Source of the DNA: JBDSTZ01 sp039927975
Lineage (GTDB): Bacteria; Pseudomonadota; Gammaproteobacteria; Burkholderiales; Burkholderiaceae_D
Direction: 5' to 3'
DNA: 14,103 nucleotides
Assembly: GCA_039927975.1 (NCBI GenBank)
Contig: JBDSTZ010000515.1
Coordinates: 1-14,103, forward strand
Within the stretch, counting starts at the first letter, position 1. Each line of letters starts with the position of its first letter. The translations under genes were made by a program, and so were the position numbers. Positions 1 through 5,881 of the stretch are shown here, piece by piece. The notes under the pieces are model-generated. The model saw nothing but the letters and a program-made list of their open reading frames with translations, had not been told where the DNA came from and made no database searches.

Positions 1-317
1 GGTTGGAAATAAATCTAGCATGAATCCGGGCGCCGGCGACGCCGTCCCGCGACGATGTTGAACGCCCGCGACACCTGAAAAATATCGCGCTATTCAGGCG
101 TTGCGGCGCTAGCGCAATCGGTGCAAACTTGGTTGTGACGCTGGTGCTGCACCCCCAGGCGTTGGCGCGAGAGGCCAGCTGCGCGCGCCGTCCGGGCGGG
201 AGCGAAATCTTGCCTCGTGGTACGCAATGCGGTGTGCGTTTGCGAATTCGCAGAGTCCGCGATATTCCACTCACGTAATCTTGCTGTGAAGATTTAACGA
301 GCTGCCGCTGTGAGGGG
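1..317. other. Intergenic region without a gene, several short palindromes
   Basis: No credible coding frame is seen here; the ATG at 20 opens only 13 codons and long minus-strand frames are shadows. The stretch has three inverted repeats: CCTGAA/TTCAGG at 74-79 and 93-98; a perfect 12-bp palindrome TGCGAATTCGCA at 241-252; and AATCTT/AAGATT at 277-282 and 289-294, with a 6-base loop. The last two lie just before the small gene at 324 and could be operator or leader structures. That role is inferred only from position. Confidence 0.5.
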
Positions 318-318
318 G
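313..318 (+). promoter_or_regulatory. Ribosome binding site that decides the start of the small zinc-ribbon-like gene
   Basis: AGGGGG lies five bases before a TTG codon at 324. An in-frame GTG at 318 overlaps this purine run and so would have no properly spaced ribosome binding site. The TTG is therefore preferred although GTG is the commoner start codon. Confidence 0.5.
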
Positions 319-323
319 TGATC

Positions 324-530
324 TTGAGTACCGTACAAGAGAGTGTGCCGGACAAGGAAGTGGTCGCCGAGGCGGCCTCGGCCCCGCCCATGACGCCCGC
401 GCAGCGGCGCCAAAGCCTGCCGCCGAAAGGGTCGTGCTGGTATTGCGAGAAACCGCTCGACAGCGTGCGCCGCTTCTACGGCAAGGAATGCGCCGACGCG
501 TTCGACGAGGAAGCCGAATACACGCGCTGA
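324..530 (+). CDS. Small zinc-ribbon-like protein, function unknown
   Basis: A 68-residue protein (70 if the GTG at 318 is used). Residues 1-35 are polar, Ala/Pro/Glu-rich and probably disordered. The C-terminal half carries C38-x2-C41, then F-Y-G-K-E-C with its cysteine at 56, then an acidic end. The pattern resembles small zinc ribbons in which a CxxC pair is followed by FCxxxC. Here the first cysteine of the second pair is a tyrosine (Y52), so at most three cysteine ligands remain. The protein has no signal peptide or membrane segment and is probably cytoplasmic. The gene is isolated, with its own terminator directly after the stop and a convergent gene beyond. The function is not recognised. 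Composition and codon use match the chromosome around it, which supports a real gene despite its size. Confidence 0.7.
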   Translation: MSTVQESVPDKEVVAEAASAPPMTPAQRRQSLPPKGSCWYCEKPLDSVRRFYGKECADAFDEEAEYTR

Positions 531-551
531 CGGTGGATCGACCGTCGTTTT
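529..551 (+). terminator. Intrinsic terminator of the small gene
   Basis: GACGGT (529-534) pairs with ACCGTC (541-546) around a six-base loop and is followed by GTTTT. The stem begins inside the stop codon. The T run is short, so termination may be partial. It lies between convergent genes, as expected. Confidence 0.6.
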
Positions 552-581
552 GAACCCGGTCGGAAACGAGAAATATGGCGC

Positions 582-1259
582 TCAGTCGGCCACGCGGCCG
601 GCGCCGGCGTCCAGCACGCCCAGGGCCGCGGCGAAATCGAAGCGGTGCAGGGCCGCCGCCAGCTGGCGCAGCGGCGCCGCGCCCAGGACCGCTTCCAGGC
701 TCAGGCGCGAAGCGGCCAGCAAGTCCACCGCCGCACCATCCCCGCTGAGTAACAAGGCGCGCAACTGCGTCAGCAGCGCCGTGTCGGCCGGCAGCACGTC
801 GCCGGTCGCCGAACGCGCAACCGGCGCCGCGCACGCCGCGTCGGGTGGCGCATCGCCGAACAGCATCTGGTCGAGCACCCGCAAGACTTTGCCGAGCGCG
901 CTCTCCAGTTTCTTCATTTCCGCTTCAACGGCCCCGGGGGAACCGGGCTGGCGCAGCGTGGCGCCGACCAGCGTGGCCTGGCGCTGCAGCGCCTTGGCGC
1001 CGATCATGCCGGAGGCGCCGGCCAGGCTGGAGGCGAAACATTCGGCGTCGACCCGGTCGGCCGCCGCGCGTGCCGCGCGCAGCGGCGCCAGGCCGCGCTG
1101 GTAGTCGCGGCTAAAGCGTTGCAGCATGCGGCCGTACAGACGGCGGTCGCCCATCACGCGGTCGATACCGTCGCACACGTCGACCACCGCGCGGGTGGCG
1201 GCGTCGGCGCGCAGGGTAATCGGCACGTTGCCGGGCTCGGCCATCGCAGTCTCGCTCAC
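582..1259 (-). CDS. HPt-like protein lacking the phospho-accepting histidine
   Basis: A 225-residue soluble protein. Residues about 25-130 look like a histidine-phosphotransfer domain: a first helix pair ending in a D-R-R-L-Y-G-R-M-L-Q-R-F segment, then the core A76-S-S-L-A-G-A-S-G-M-I-G-A88. In active HPt domains this core reads A-H-T-L-K-G-x-A-G-x-I-G-A. The histidine is replaced by S77 and the conserved lysine by A80, so phosphotransfer by the usual chemistry is not expected. Residues about 160-218 resemble the helical segment, ending FDFxxAL, that often follows HPt domains at the end of hybrid histidine kinases. The protein may derive from such a kinase and act as a docking or decoy partner of a response regulator; this is inferred. 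The GTG start overlaps the stop of the upstream CAP lipoprotein gene (GTGA), suggesting translational coupling. An in-frame ATG at 1244 would shorten it by five residues. Confidence 0.72.
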   Translation of the reverse strand: MSETAMAEPGNVPITLRADAATRAVVDVCDGIDRVMGDRRLYGRMLQRFSRDYQRGLAPLRAARAAADRVDAECFASSLAGASGMIGAKALQRQATLVGATLRQPGSPGAVEAEMKKLESALGKVLRVLDQMLFGDAPPDAACAAPVARSATGDVLPADTALLTQLRALLLSGDGAAVDLLAASRLSLEAVLGAAPLRQLAAALHRFDFAAALGVLDAGAGRVAD

Positions 1260-2236
1260 TTTGTGGTGAACGACCAGCTGCGGGTGACGGGGGTCGAACC
1301 TACGGTGCCGACGAAGCTCACGTCGTACGTCGTGCCGCTCTTTAGCACATCGGTAGGGATGATGGCCGCCGCCGAGACTGGCGTGTGCGGGTCGGTGTCG
1401 CTGTTTTTCAGCAGTTGCACTGCCAGGTCGGTGCTGCTGCCGTGCTCGCGGACACTGAAAGATTGCACTGCGACTGTCGTTTTGATGTCGGCGTGCACGC
1501 TGATTGGATAGCCCACTTCATTCTTGCAAGGGACAGGGTCGGGAGACTCGTAATCGCTAAAGAAATTGGTCGGCACATTGGTCTGCCCGGTGTAGGGCCA
1601 AGAGACCAGTTTGCCGGTGCCAACGCCCGGGCCGTAGCCGTTAGCGGCGCCGAAATTGGACGTAAAGATGATGTAACCATTCTTCGTGGCCGAGCCGGCG
1701 CCGATTTCCTTGAACACGGGCTCGAAAATGACGAATCGGTGGTAGATCGCGGTGACCAGTTCCTCGGCCATGTAGAAGCCGGTGTTGGTCGAGGTGCCGG
1801 AGATTACCTCGCCCCAAACGTTGAGCGTGCCCGTTGCCGGGTAGCCGGCCGCGCTCAGGCGTTCTTGCAACGTAGTGCCGGTGTAGCCCGACTTCCCAGC
1901 CTCTTCATCGTGGGTGACGCCATTGTTGTTCTGATAATCGGAGTGGTTTTGTGCGGCTTTGTCAATCAATGAGGAGCGTGACAGTACCGAAAGCCCTGCT
2001 TGTTTCCGACGGAAATTGAACCAGTTTAAACCGTCTGTGGCAACAACACCGCTAAGCACGGGGGCGCCTGAATCGTTCTGTGACGCCAGGAATGTGGGGG
2101 CGATTACGGATGAAAAGGTGCCGCTAGCTTTGCAGGAGTCAACTTCGGTTTTAGTTCCCCCACCGCAAGCACTTAGTGCCATTGCGGCCGCAACGCCAAT
2201 CAATCCCTTTTGCCAATTGGCGGAAAATAATGTCAT
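1256..2236 (-). CDS. CAP (SCP/PR-1) domain lipoprotein with C-terminal Ig-like domain
   Basis: A 326-residue envelope lipoprotein. Residues 1-23 form a signal peptide ending in the lipobox L-S-A-C, with the lipid-bearing C24 followed by three glycines. Residues about 68-197 form a CAP domain: a first helix with N-x-R-R-x-Q-A-G-L, then the putative cleft residues H109 (THDE), E143 (WGE) and H166 (YHR), and a final strand ending FTSNFG. Residues about 243-326 look like a bacterial Ig-like or SbsA-type domain ending in WSFTT. Bacterial CAP proteins are mostly secreted and of unsettled biochemical role; lipid binding or protease-like activity has been proposed for the superfamily. The start is the ATG at 2236, with GGAGAG (2241-2246) four bases upstream; the open frame further upstream lacks a signal. 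The gene is visibly less GC-rich than its neighbours, especially at its 5' end. It is first in a two-gene unit with the HPt-like gene. Confidence 0.85.
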   Translation of the reverse strand: MTLFSANWQKGLIGVAAAMALSACGGGTKTEVDSCKASGTFSSVIAPTFLASQNDSGAPVLSGVVATDGLNWFNFRRKQAGLSVLSRSSLIDKAAQNHSDYQNNNGVTHDEEAGKSGYTGTTLQERLSAAGYPATGTLNVWGEVISGTSTNTGFYMAEELVTAIYHRFVIFEPVFKEIGAGSATKNGYIIFTSNFGAANGYGPGVGTGKLVSWPYTGQTNVPTNFFSDYESPDPVPCKNEVGYPISVHADIKTTVAVQSFSVREHGSSTDLAVQLLKNSDTDPHTPVSAAAIIPTDVLKSGTTYDVSFVGTVGSTPVTRSWSFTTK

Positions 2237-2355
2237 TTTGCTCTCCTGCACTGTTTGCCTGCAATAGTCGATTCTAATGGAAAACGCCCGCAGGGTCCGA
2301 CTTGCTTGACCCTGGCCGACGGCGCGCACCGCGCCTGCCCAGGCATGTAGAATAC
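2237..2355. promoter_or_regulatory. Divergent promoter region between the CAP lipoprotein and pssA genes
   Basis: These 119 bases separate two divergent starts and must hold both promoters. On the minus strand a TAGAAT hexamer (2276-2271) lies 34 bases before the lipoprotein start and could be its -10 element, but no good -35 is seen 16-18 bases upstream. On the plus strand another TAGAAT (2348-2353) lies directly before the chosen pssA start. It would fit better if pssA began at the ATG at 2407. Neither promoter is certain. Confidence 0.35.
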
Positions 2356-3162
2356 ATGTTCATGCTTCTTACGAGAAATTATTTGAAACCCACCCGCCGT
2401 CAGCGCATGGCACGCGCCAAGTTCGCCCTGCCCAGTTTCGTCACCTTGCTGTCGATCGCCTGCGGTTTCGGCAGCATCGTCATCTCGGTCGACAACGCCG
2501 CCGTCGGCGCGCCGGGCGACTACCGCACCGCCGCCATCCTGCTGGTGCTGGCCGGCGTGTTCGACGCCCTCGACGGCTTCGTCGCGCGCGCCACCGGCAC
2601 CTCGTCCGAGTTCGGCATGCAGCTCGACTCGATCGCCGACGTCATGAACTTCGGCTGCGCGCCGGCCATGCTGCTGTACTGCTACGGCTTTGCCCAATTG
2701 GGAGCCGGCCATCCGACCCTGCTGCGCATGGGCGGCCTGGCCTGCTTCGTGTTCGTCGCCTGCGGCGCCTTGCGGCTGGCGCGCTTCAATGTCAACGTCG
2801 GGCGTACCGATCCGCGCTATTTCGTCGGCATGCCGATTACGGCCGGTGCTGCCTGCGTGGCCTCGGTGGTGGTGGCCTGGCCGGCCCCGTTGACGACCGT
2901 GTTCCAGGGACTGTTGCTGATGGCGCTGATGGTGGCGGTGGGCACGCTGATGGTCTCGACCATCCGCTTTCCCAGTTCCAAGCAGCCGAAAAGTGCGCTG
3001 GTGTTCGGTTTATTGGCCGTCAACCTGGGCTTGCTGGCCTGGCTCCAGACCAGGTTCTTCGCGCTGTTTTTCGTGTTCTACGTCAGCGCCACCTTGCTGC
3101 TGAATATGGCGTGGCGCCAGGGTTGGCGCGGGGTCGCGGCGCCGGTGGTGTACGAGGACTGA
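2356..3162 (+). CDS. pssA: CDP-diacylglycerol--serine O-phosphatidyltransferase
   Basis: A 268-residue inner-membrane enzyme that joins CDP-diacylglycerol and L-serine to give phosphatidylserine and CMP, the committed step to phosphatidylethanolamine. The full CDP-alcohol phosphotransferase signature is present: D70-x2-D73-G74-x2-A77-R78-x8-G87-x3-D91-x3-D95, with the metal-binding aspartates intact. Around it are about seven or eight hydrophobic helices, starting with the A-L-P-S-F-V-T-L-L segment at about 25-45 and ending with an aromatic-rich helix near 235-255. A basic stretch (K11-R20) precedes the first helix, fitting the positive-inside rule. The start is uncertain: ATG at 2356, 2362 or 2407 all lack a clear ribosome binding site; 2356 is chosen because it keeps the basic N-terminus. 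Serine is the likeliest acceptor from overall resemblance, but the signature alone is shared with other CDP-alcohol phosphotransferases. It is a single gene, divergent from the CAP unit and convergent with the CsoR-like gene. Confidence 0.82.
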   Translation: MFMLLTRNYLKPTRRQRMARAKFALPSFVTLLSIACGFGSIVISVDNAAVGAPGDYRTAAILLVLAGVFDALDGFVARATGTSSEFGMQLDSIADVMNFGCAPAMLLYCYGFAQLGAGHPTLLRMGGLACFVFVACGALRLARFNVNVGRTDPRYFVGMPITAGAACVASVVVAWPAPLTTVFQGLLLMALMVAVGTLMVSTIRFPSSKQPKSALVFGLLAVNLGLLAWLQTRFFALFFVFYVSATLLLNMAWRQGWRGVAAPVVYED

Positions 3163-3189
3163 GACTAAAACTCGCCTCGGGAATTCTGT

Positions 3190-3202
3190 GCGGCGATGCC
3201 GC
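3190..3202. terminator. Weak hairpin between convergent genes
   Basis: GCGGC (3190-3194) pairs with GCCGC (3198-3202) around GAT, in the 51-base gap between the convergent ends of pssA and the CsoR-like gene. There is no T run on either strand, so this is at best a weak bidirectional terminator. Confidence 0.22.
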
Positions 3203-3213
3203 CAGCAAGCAGT

Positions 3214-3525
3214 CTACGCGAATTTGTCGAGCAGTGCAGCGAGCTGGCGTGCGCTGGCGCGGGCCTCGGCGAGATCCCCGGCATTGCTGGACTGGTTGAC
3301 AATGCTATTGGTGAGCAATTGAATAAATGAACGGTCGAGCGCCTTGCGCGCCGCCGTCATCTGCTGCGCGACCGCCTCGCAATCGGCCGGGTCGTCGGCC
3401 ATGGCGATCAGTTTCTGCACGCCGCGCAACTGGCCTTCGATGCGCGCCAGCCGGTTCAGCAAGTCTTTCTTCTGCTGCGGGCTGAGCGCCTTGCCTTCCA
3501 CGATATTGAGCGTGCTATCGGCCAT
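3214..3525 (-). CDS. CsoR/RcnR/FrmR-family transcriptional repressor, metal-ligand poor
   Basis: A 103-residue all-helical protein of the metal-sensing repressor family (DUF156). The family hallmark helix N-R-L-A-R-I-E-G-Q-L-R-G-V at 24-36 is clear, followed by the D-x-x-D-C-E segment with C49 and the long second helix. Members such as CsoR, RcnR and FrmR use the first cysteine together with a histidine, and often a second Cys or His, in helix 2. Here the equivalent helix reads F-I-Q-L-L-T-N-S-I-V-N-Q, and the whole protein has no histidine and only one cysteine. It is thus unlikely to bind Cu(I), Ni(II) or Co(II) in the classical way; thiol or aldehyde sensing through C49 is possible but inferred. 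The start is the ATG at 3525, with GGGAG six bases upstream. The target is not evident: the neighbours are a carboxypeptidase gene upstream and convergent pssA, and no classical operator is seen. Confidence 0.8.
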   Translation of the reverse strand: MADSTLNIVEGKALSPQQKKDLLNRLARIEGQLRGVQKLIAMADDPADCEAVAQQMTAARKALDRSFIQLLTNSIVNQSSNAGDLAEARASARQLAALLDKFA

Positions 3526-3592
3526 GCCTGACTCCCTCGAAGGTCGCGCTGGGCGCCTGCCGCACGCCGGCGTTTGCCGCAATCAATACAGT

Positions 3593-3632
3593 GCCGCGCT
3601 CGCCACCGCGCGCGGCGGCGGCGCTGCGCGGC
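3593..3632 (-). terminator. Strong GC hairpin directly after the carboxypeptidase gene
   Basis: GCCGCGC (3593-3599) pairs with GCGCGGC (3626-3632). Inside it CGCC/GGCG (3601-3604, 3617-3620) surround the 10-bp palindrome CCGCGCGCGG. The structure begins seven bases after the carboxypeptidase stop. It lacks a T run on the minus strand, so it may stabilise the mRNA end or pause polymerase rather than act as a classical terminator. Confidence 0.35.
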
Positions 3633-3638
3633 CCAGCC

Positions 3639-4787
3639 TTACTTCAACCACAGCCGCATCGAATCCCAGGCGCGGCCGAAGATCGTCGCCTGCGACACTT
3701 CCTCCAGCGACACCACCGGGAATTCCAGCAGCGGTTTGCCGTCGACCATCATCTTGAGCGTACCGACGCGGCCGTTGCGCGCCAGCGGCGCGACCAGCGG
3801 GTCCTTGCGCTCGAGCACCGGCTTGAGCTTGGCGGCGACGCCTTTCGGAATCGTCACCAGCACGTCGCTGGCGAAACCGATCTTGACCGTGCCCTGCGAG
3901 CCCTTCCACACTTCCGGCGTGGCCAGCGCCTGGCCCTTGTTGTAGAGCTTGACGGTGTCGAAATTCTGGAAGCCCCAGTTCAGCAGCTTCTGGCTTTCCT
4001 GGGTGCGCGCCGAATCGGACGAGGTGCCCAGCACCACCGAAATCAGGCGCCGCTCGCCGGCCGCGCCGTTGGGACGGTGCGCCGAGGCGATCATGCAATA
4101 GCCGGCCGCTTCGGTGTGGCCGGTCTTCATGCCGTCGACGGTCGGATCCAGCCACAGCAGGCGGTTGCGGTTCGGCTGGCTGATCTTGTTGTAGGTGAAG
4201 TTCTTGACCGAGTCGATCTTGTAGAACTCGGGATAGTCGGCAATGATGTGCGCCGCCAGGGTCGACAGGTCGTGCGCGGTCGAATAGTTTTCCGGGCTCG
4301 GCAGGCCGTGCGGATTGGCGAAGTGGGTGTTCTTCAAGCCGAGGCGCTCGGCCTCGCGGTTCATCAGCACCACGAAGGCGCTCTCGTCGCCGGCCACAGC
4401 CTCGGCCAGCGCGACGGCCGCGTCGTTGCCCGACTGCACCATCAAACCGTACAGCAGATCGCTCACCGACACCGGCGTGGCCGGGTCGATGAACATCTTC
4501 GAACTGCTGGCGTCGACCTTCCAGGCCTTCACCGAGACGTTGATCATCTGGTTCATGGTGATCTTCTTTTCCTTGAGGGCGTTGAAGGTCACGTAGGCGG
4601 TCATGATCTTGGTGAGCGAGGCCGGCTCGATGCGCGCGCCCGGGTCTTGCGCGGCGATCACCTGGCCGCTGGTGGCGTCGAGCAGGATCCAGGATTTGGC
4701 GGCGACGGTCGGCGCCGGCAGGGTTTGGCCGACGGCGCTCGAGAGCAGCGCGGCGCTGACGGCCAGGGCCGCGAGAAGTTTTTTCAT
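3639..4787 (-). CDS. dacC: D-alanyl-D-alanine carboxypeptidase (PBP5/6 class, peptidase S11)
   Basis: A 382-residue periplasmic penicillin-binding protein that removes the terminal D-Ala from peptidoglycan pentapeptides and so limits cross-linking. Residues 1-20 are a signal peptide (M-K-K-L-L-A-A-L-A-V). The active-site triad is complete: S57-L-T-K60 (SxxK), S119-G-N121 (SxN) and K221-T-G-H224 (KTG). A C-terminal beta domain follows (about 275-365), and the last 16 residues form an amphipathic helix (F-G-R-A-W-D-S-M-R-L-W-L-K), the usual membrane anchor of PBP5/6. Length is normal for the family. The ATG at 4787 gives a standard signal peptide; an ATG at 4805 would add six residues, and neither has a clear ribosome binding site. 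dacC is used in the broad sense; dacA would fit as well from sequence. It is separated by 130 bases from the upstream hydrolase gene and probably has its own promoter. Confidence 0.93.
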   Translation of the reverse strand: MKKLLAALAVSAALLSSAVGQTLPAPTVAAKSWILLDATSGQVIAAQDPGARIEPASLTKIMTAYVTFNALKEKKITMNQMINVSVKAWKVDASSSKMFIDPATPVSVSDLLYGLMVQSGNDAAVALAEAVAGDESAFVVLMNREAERLGLKNTHFANPHGLPSPENYSTAHDLSTLAAHIIADYPEFYKIDSVKNFTYNKISQPNRNRLLWLDPTVDGMKTGHTEAAGYCMIASAHRPNGAAGERRLISVVLGTSSDSARTQESQKLLNWGFQNFDTVKLYNKGQALATPEVWKGSQGTVKIGFASDVLVTIPKGVAAKLKPVLERKDPLVAPLARNGRVGTLKMMVDGKPLLEFPVVSLEEVSQATIFGRAWDSMRLWLK

Positions 4788-4821
4788 GGGAAATTGGGTA
4801 GGCATGGGTGGACGGTGCTGA

Positions 4822-4839
4822 CGATGCCGTGTGGCATCG
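4822..4839. other. Stem-loop between the hydrolase and carboxypeptidase genes
   Basis: CGATGCC (4822-4828) and GGCATCG (4833-4839) form a perfect 7-bp stem with a GTGT loop. On the minus strand it lies after the hydrolase stop and 34 bases before the carboxypeptidase start. Without a T run it may be a leader hairpin of the carboxypeptidase mRNA or a weak end of the ferredoxin-hydrolase transcript. Confidence 0.4.
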
Positions 4840-4853
4840 CCGTCAAAAGAGAG

Positions 4854-4869
4854 GCGCTAATTATAGCGC
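4854..4869 (-). promoter_or_regulatory. Candidate dacC promoter with perfect -10 inside a palindrome
   Basis: GCGCTAATTATAGCGC has matching arms GCGCTA/TAGCGC. Read on the minus strand it contains a perfect TATAAT (4865-4860). Transcription would start near 4853, giving a leader of about 65 bases. No good -35 hexamer stands 16-18 bases upstream, so a protein bound at the palindrome, or a poor constitutive promoter, is possible. Confidence 0.4.
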
Positions 4870-4917
4870 TCGCGTTCGCCTAATCGGCGCACCGCCCATA
4901 TTGCGTTACAAGATTTT

Positions 4918-5550
4918 TCAATCCGGGCGCCGCCACAATTGCGTGACCAGGTTTTTAATGTGGGCCAGGCGGCGATGGAAGAAGTGGTCGGCGCCGGGAA
5001 TCACGATCACCGGAATGTCCTGCGGGCGCGCCCAGTCGAGCACCTGGATCAGCGGAATGGTCTCGTCGAGTTCGCCATGGATCAGGATCGTGTCGGCCGG
5101 CACCTCCGGCATCGGCCATTTGCCGGCCGCCGTGCCGATCAGGGCCAGCCGCTCGGCCGGGCGGCCCTCCGCGATCAAGCGCCGCTGCAGGCGCGCCTGG
5201 ACGAAGGTGCCGAACGAAAAGCCCGACAGCGCCACCGGCAGACCGGGATACTGCGCCTGCATGTGTTCGAGCATGACCAGCATGTCGTCGGTCTCGCCGA
5301 TGCCTTCGTCGTGCACGCCTTCCGAGGCGCCGACGCCGCGAAAGTTAAAGCGCGCGGTGGCGTAGCCGAGGCCGGCGAAGGTGCGCGCCAGGGTCTGCGC
5401 GACCTTGTTGTCCAGGGTGCCGCCGAACAGCGGGTGCGGGTGGGCCACCAGCGCGATGCCGCGGGTCTCGCCCACGGCCGGGTCGAGCAGGCATTCCATC
5501 TGGCCGGCGTGGCCGCTGAGGGTGAATTTTTCCGAGTGCTTGTTCAACAT
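4918..5550 (-). CDS. Alpha/beta hydrolase of the dienelactone hydrolase-like, HPHP-motif family
   Basis: A 210-residue cytoplasmic hydrolase. Visible family features are H37-P-H-P40 followed by GG at 43-44 and N48-K-V50 (oxyanion and cap region), F-N-F-R-G-V-G-x-S-E-G at 68-78, the nucleophile elbow G110-F-S112-F-G114, the acid D162 in H-G-E-L-D-E, and the catalytic H189 in G-A-D-H-F-F. All three catalytic residues are present, so it is probably an active esterase or related hydrolase; the substrate is unknown. There is no signal peptide. The gene starts seven bases after the stop of the ferredoxin gene, so the two are almost certainly co-transcribed. This pairing suggests a shared, undefined metabolic role. 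Confidence 0.87.
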   Translation of the reverse strand: MLNKHSEKFTLSGHAGQMECLLDPAVGETRGIALVAHPHPLFGGTLDNKVAQTLARTFAGLGYATARFNFRGVGASEGVHDEGIGETDDMLVMLEHMQAQYPGLPVALSGFSFGTFVQARLQRRLIAEGRPAERLALIGTAAGKWPMPEVPADTILIHGELDETIPLIQVLDWARPQDIPVIVIPGADHFFHRRLAHIKNLVTQLWRRPD

Positions 5551-5557
5551 GCGCGCC

Positions 5558-5881
5558 TCAGATCTTCAGGCGCTCGACGACTTTGCCGCCGACCAGGTGG
5601 GTGTCGATGATGTCGTCGATGTCGCTGGTGTCGACATAGGTGTACCAGGTGCCTTCGGGATAGACCACCAGCACCGGGCCTTCTTCGCAGCGGTCCAGGC
5701 AGCCGGCCTGGTTGATGCGGATCTTGCCGTGGCCGTTCAGGCCGAGTTCCTTGATGCGCTTCTTGGCGTGCTTCTGGGCCTTCTCGGCGCCCTGATCGGC
5801 GCAGCACGGCCGGCCGTCCTCGCGCTTGTTCATGCAAATGAAGACGTGGTGTTCGTAGTAGGGTTTGTCGTTGTCGCTCAT
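5558..5881 (-). CDS. Thioredoxin-like [2Fe-2S] ferredoxin
   Basis: A 107-residue soluble protein of the thioredoxin-like ferredoxin family, related to the Shethna/NuoE-type fold. Cluster ligands are seen as C16 (F-I-C-M-N), C26 or C27 (R-P-C-C), then C61-x3-C65 (A-G-C-L-D-R-C), which is the expected Cx~10C...Cx3C spacing. After this come the usual strand P-V-L-V-V-Y-P-E-G and the region W-Y. A run of lysines and histidines occupies about 34-45. It should carry one [2Fe-2S] cluster and serve as an electron carrier. The ATG at 5881 matches the usual N-terminus; longer upstream frames run into repeats and are not coding. It leads a two-gene unit with the alpha/beta hydrolase. No promoter could be fixed in the repeat-rich stretch upstream. 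Confidence 0.88.
   Translation of the reverse strand: MSDNDKPYYEHHVFICMNKREDGRPCCADQGAEKAQKHAKKRIKELGLNGHGKIRINQAGCLDRCEEGPVLVVYPEGTWYTYVDTSDIDDIIDTHLVGGKVVERLKI

Noticed and set aside
3591..4883. Long plus-strand open frame opposite the carboxypeptidase gene
   Set aside because: Its translation is Arg/His/Gly-rich with no family features; it mirrors GC-rich codon use of the true minus-strand gene, which has complete catalytic motifs.
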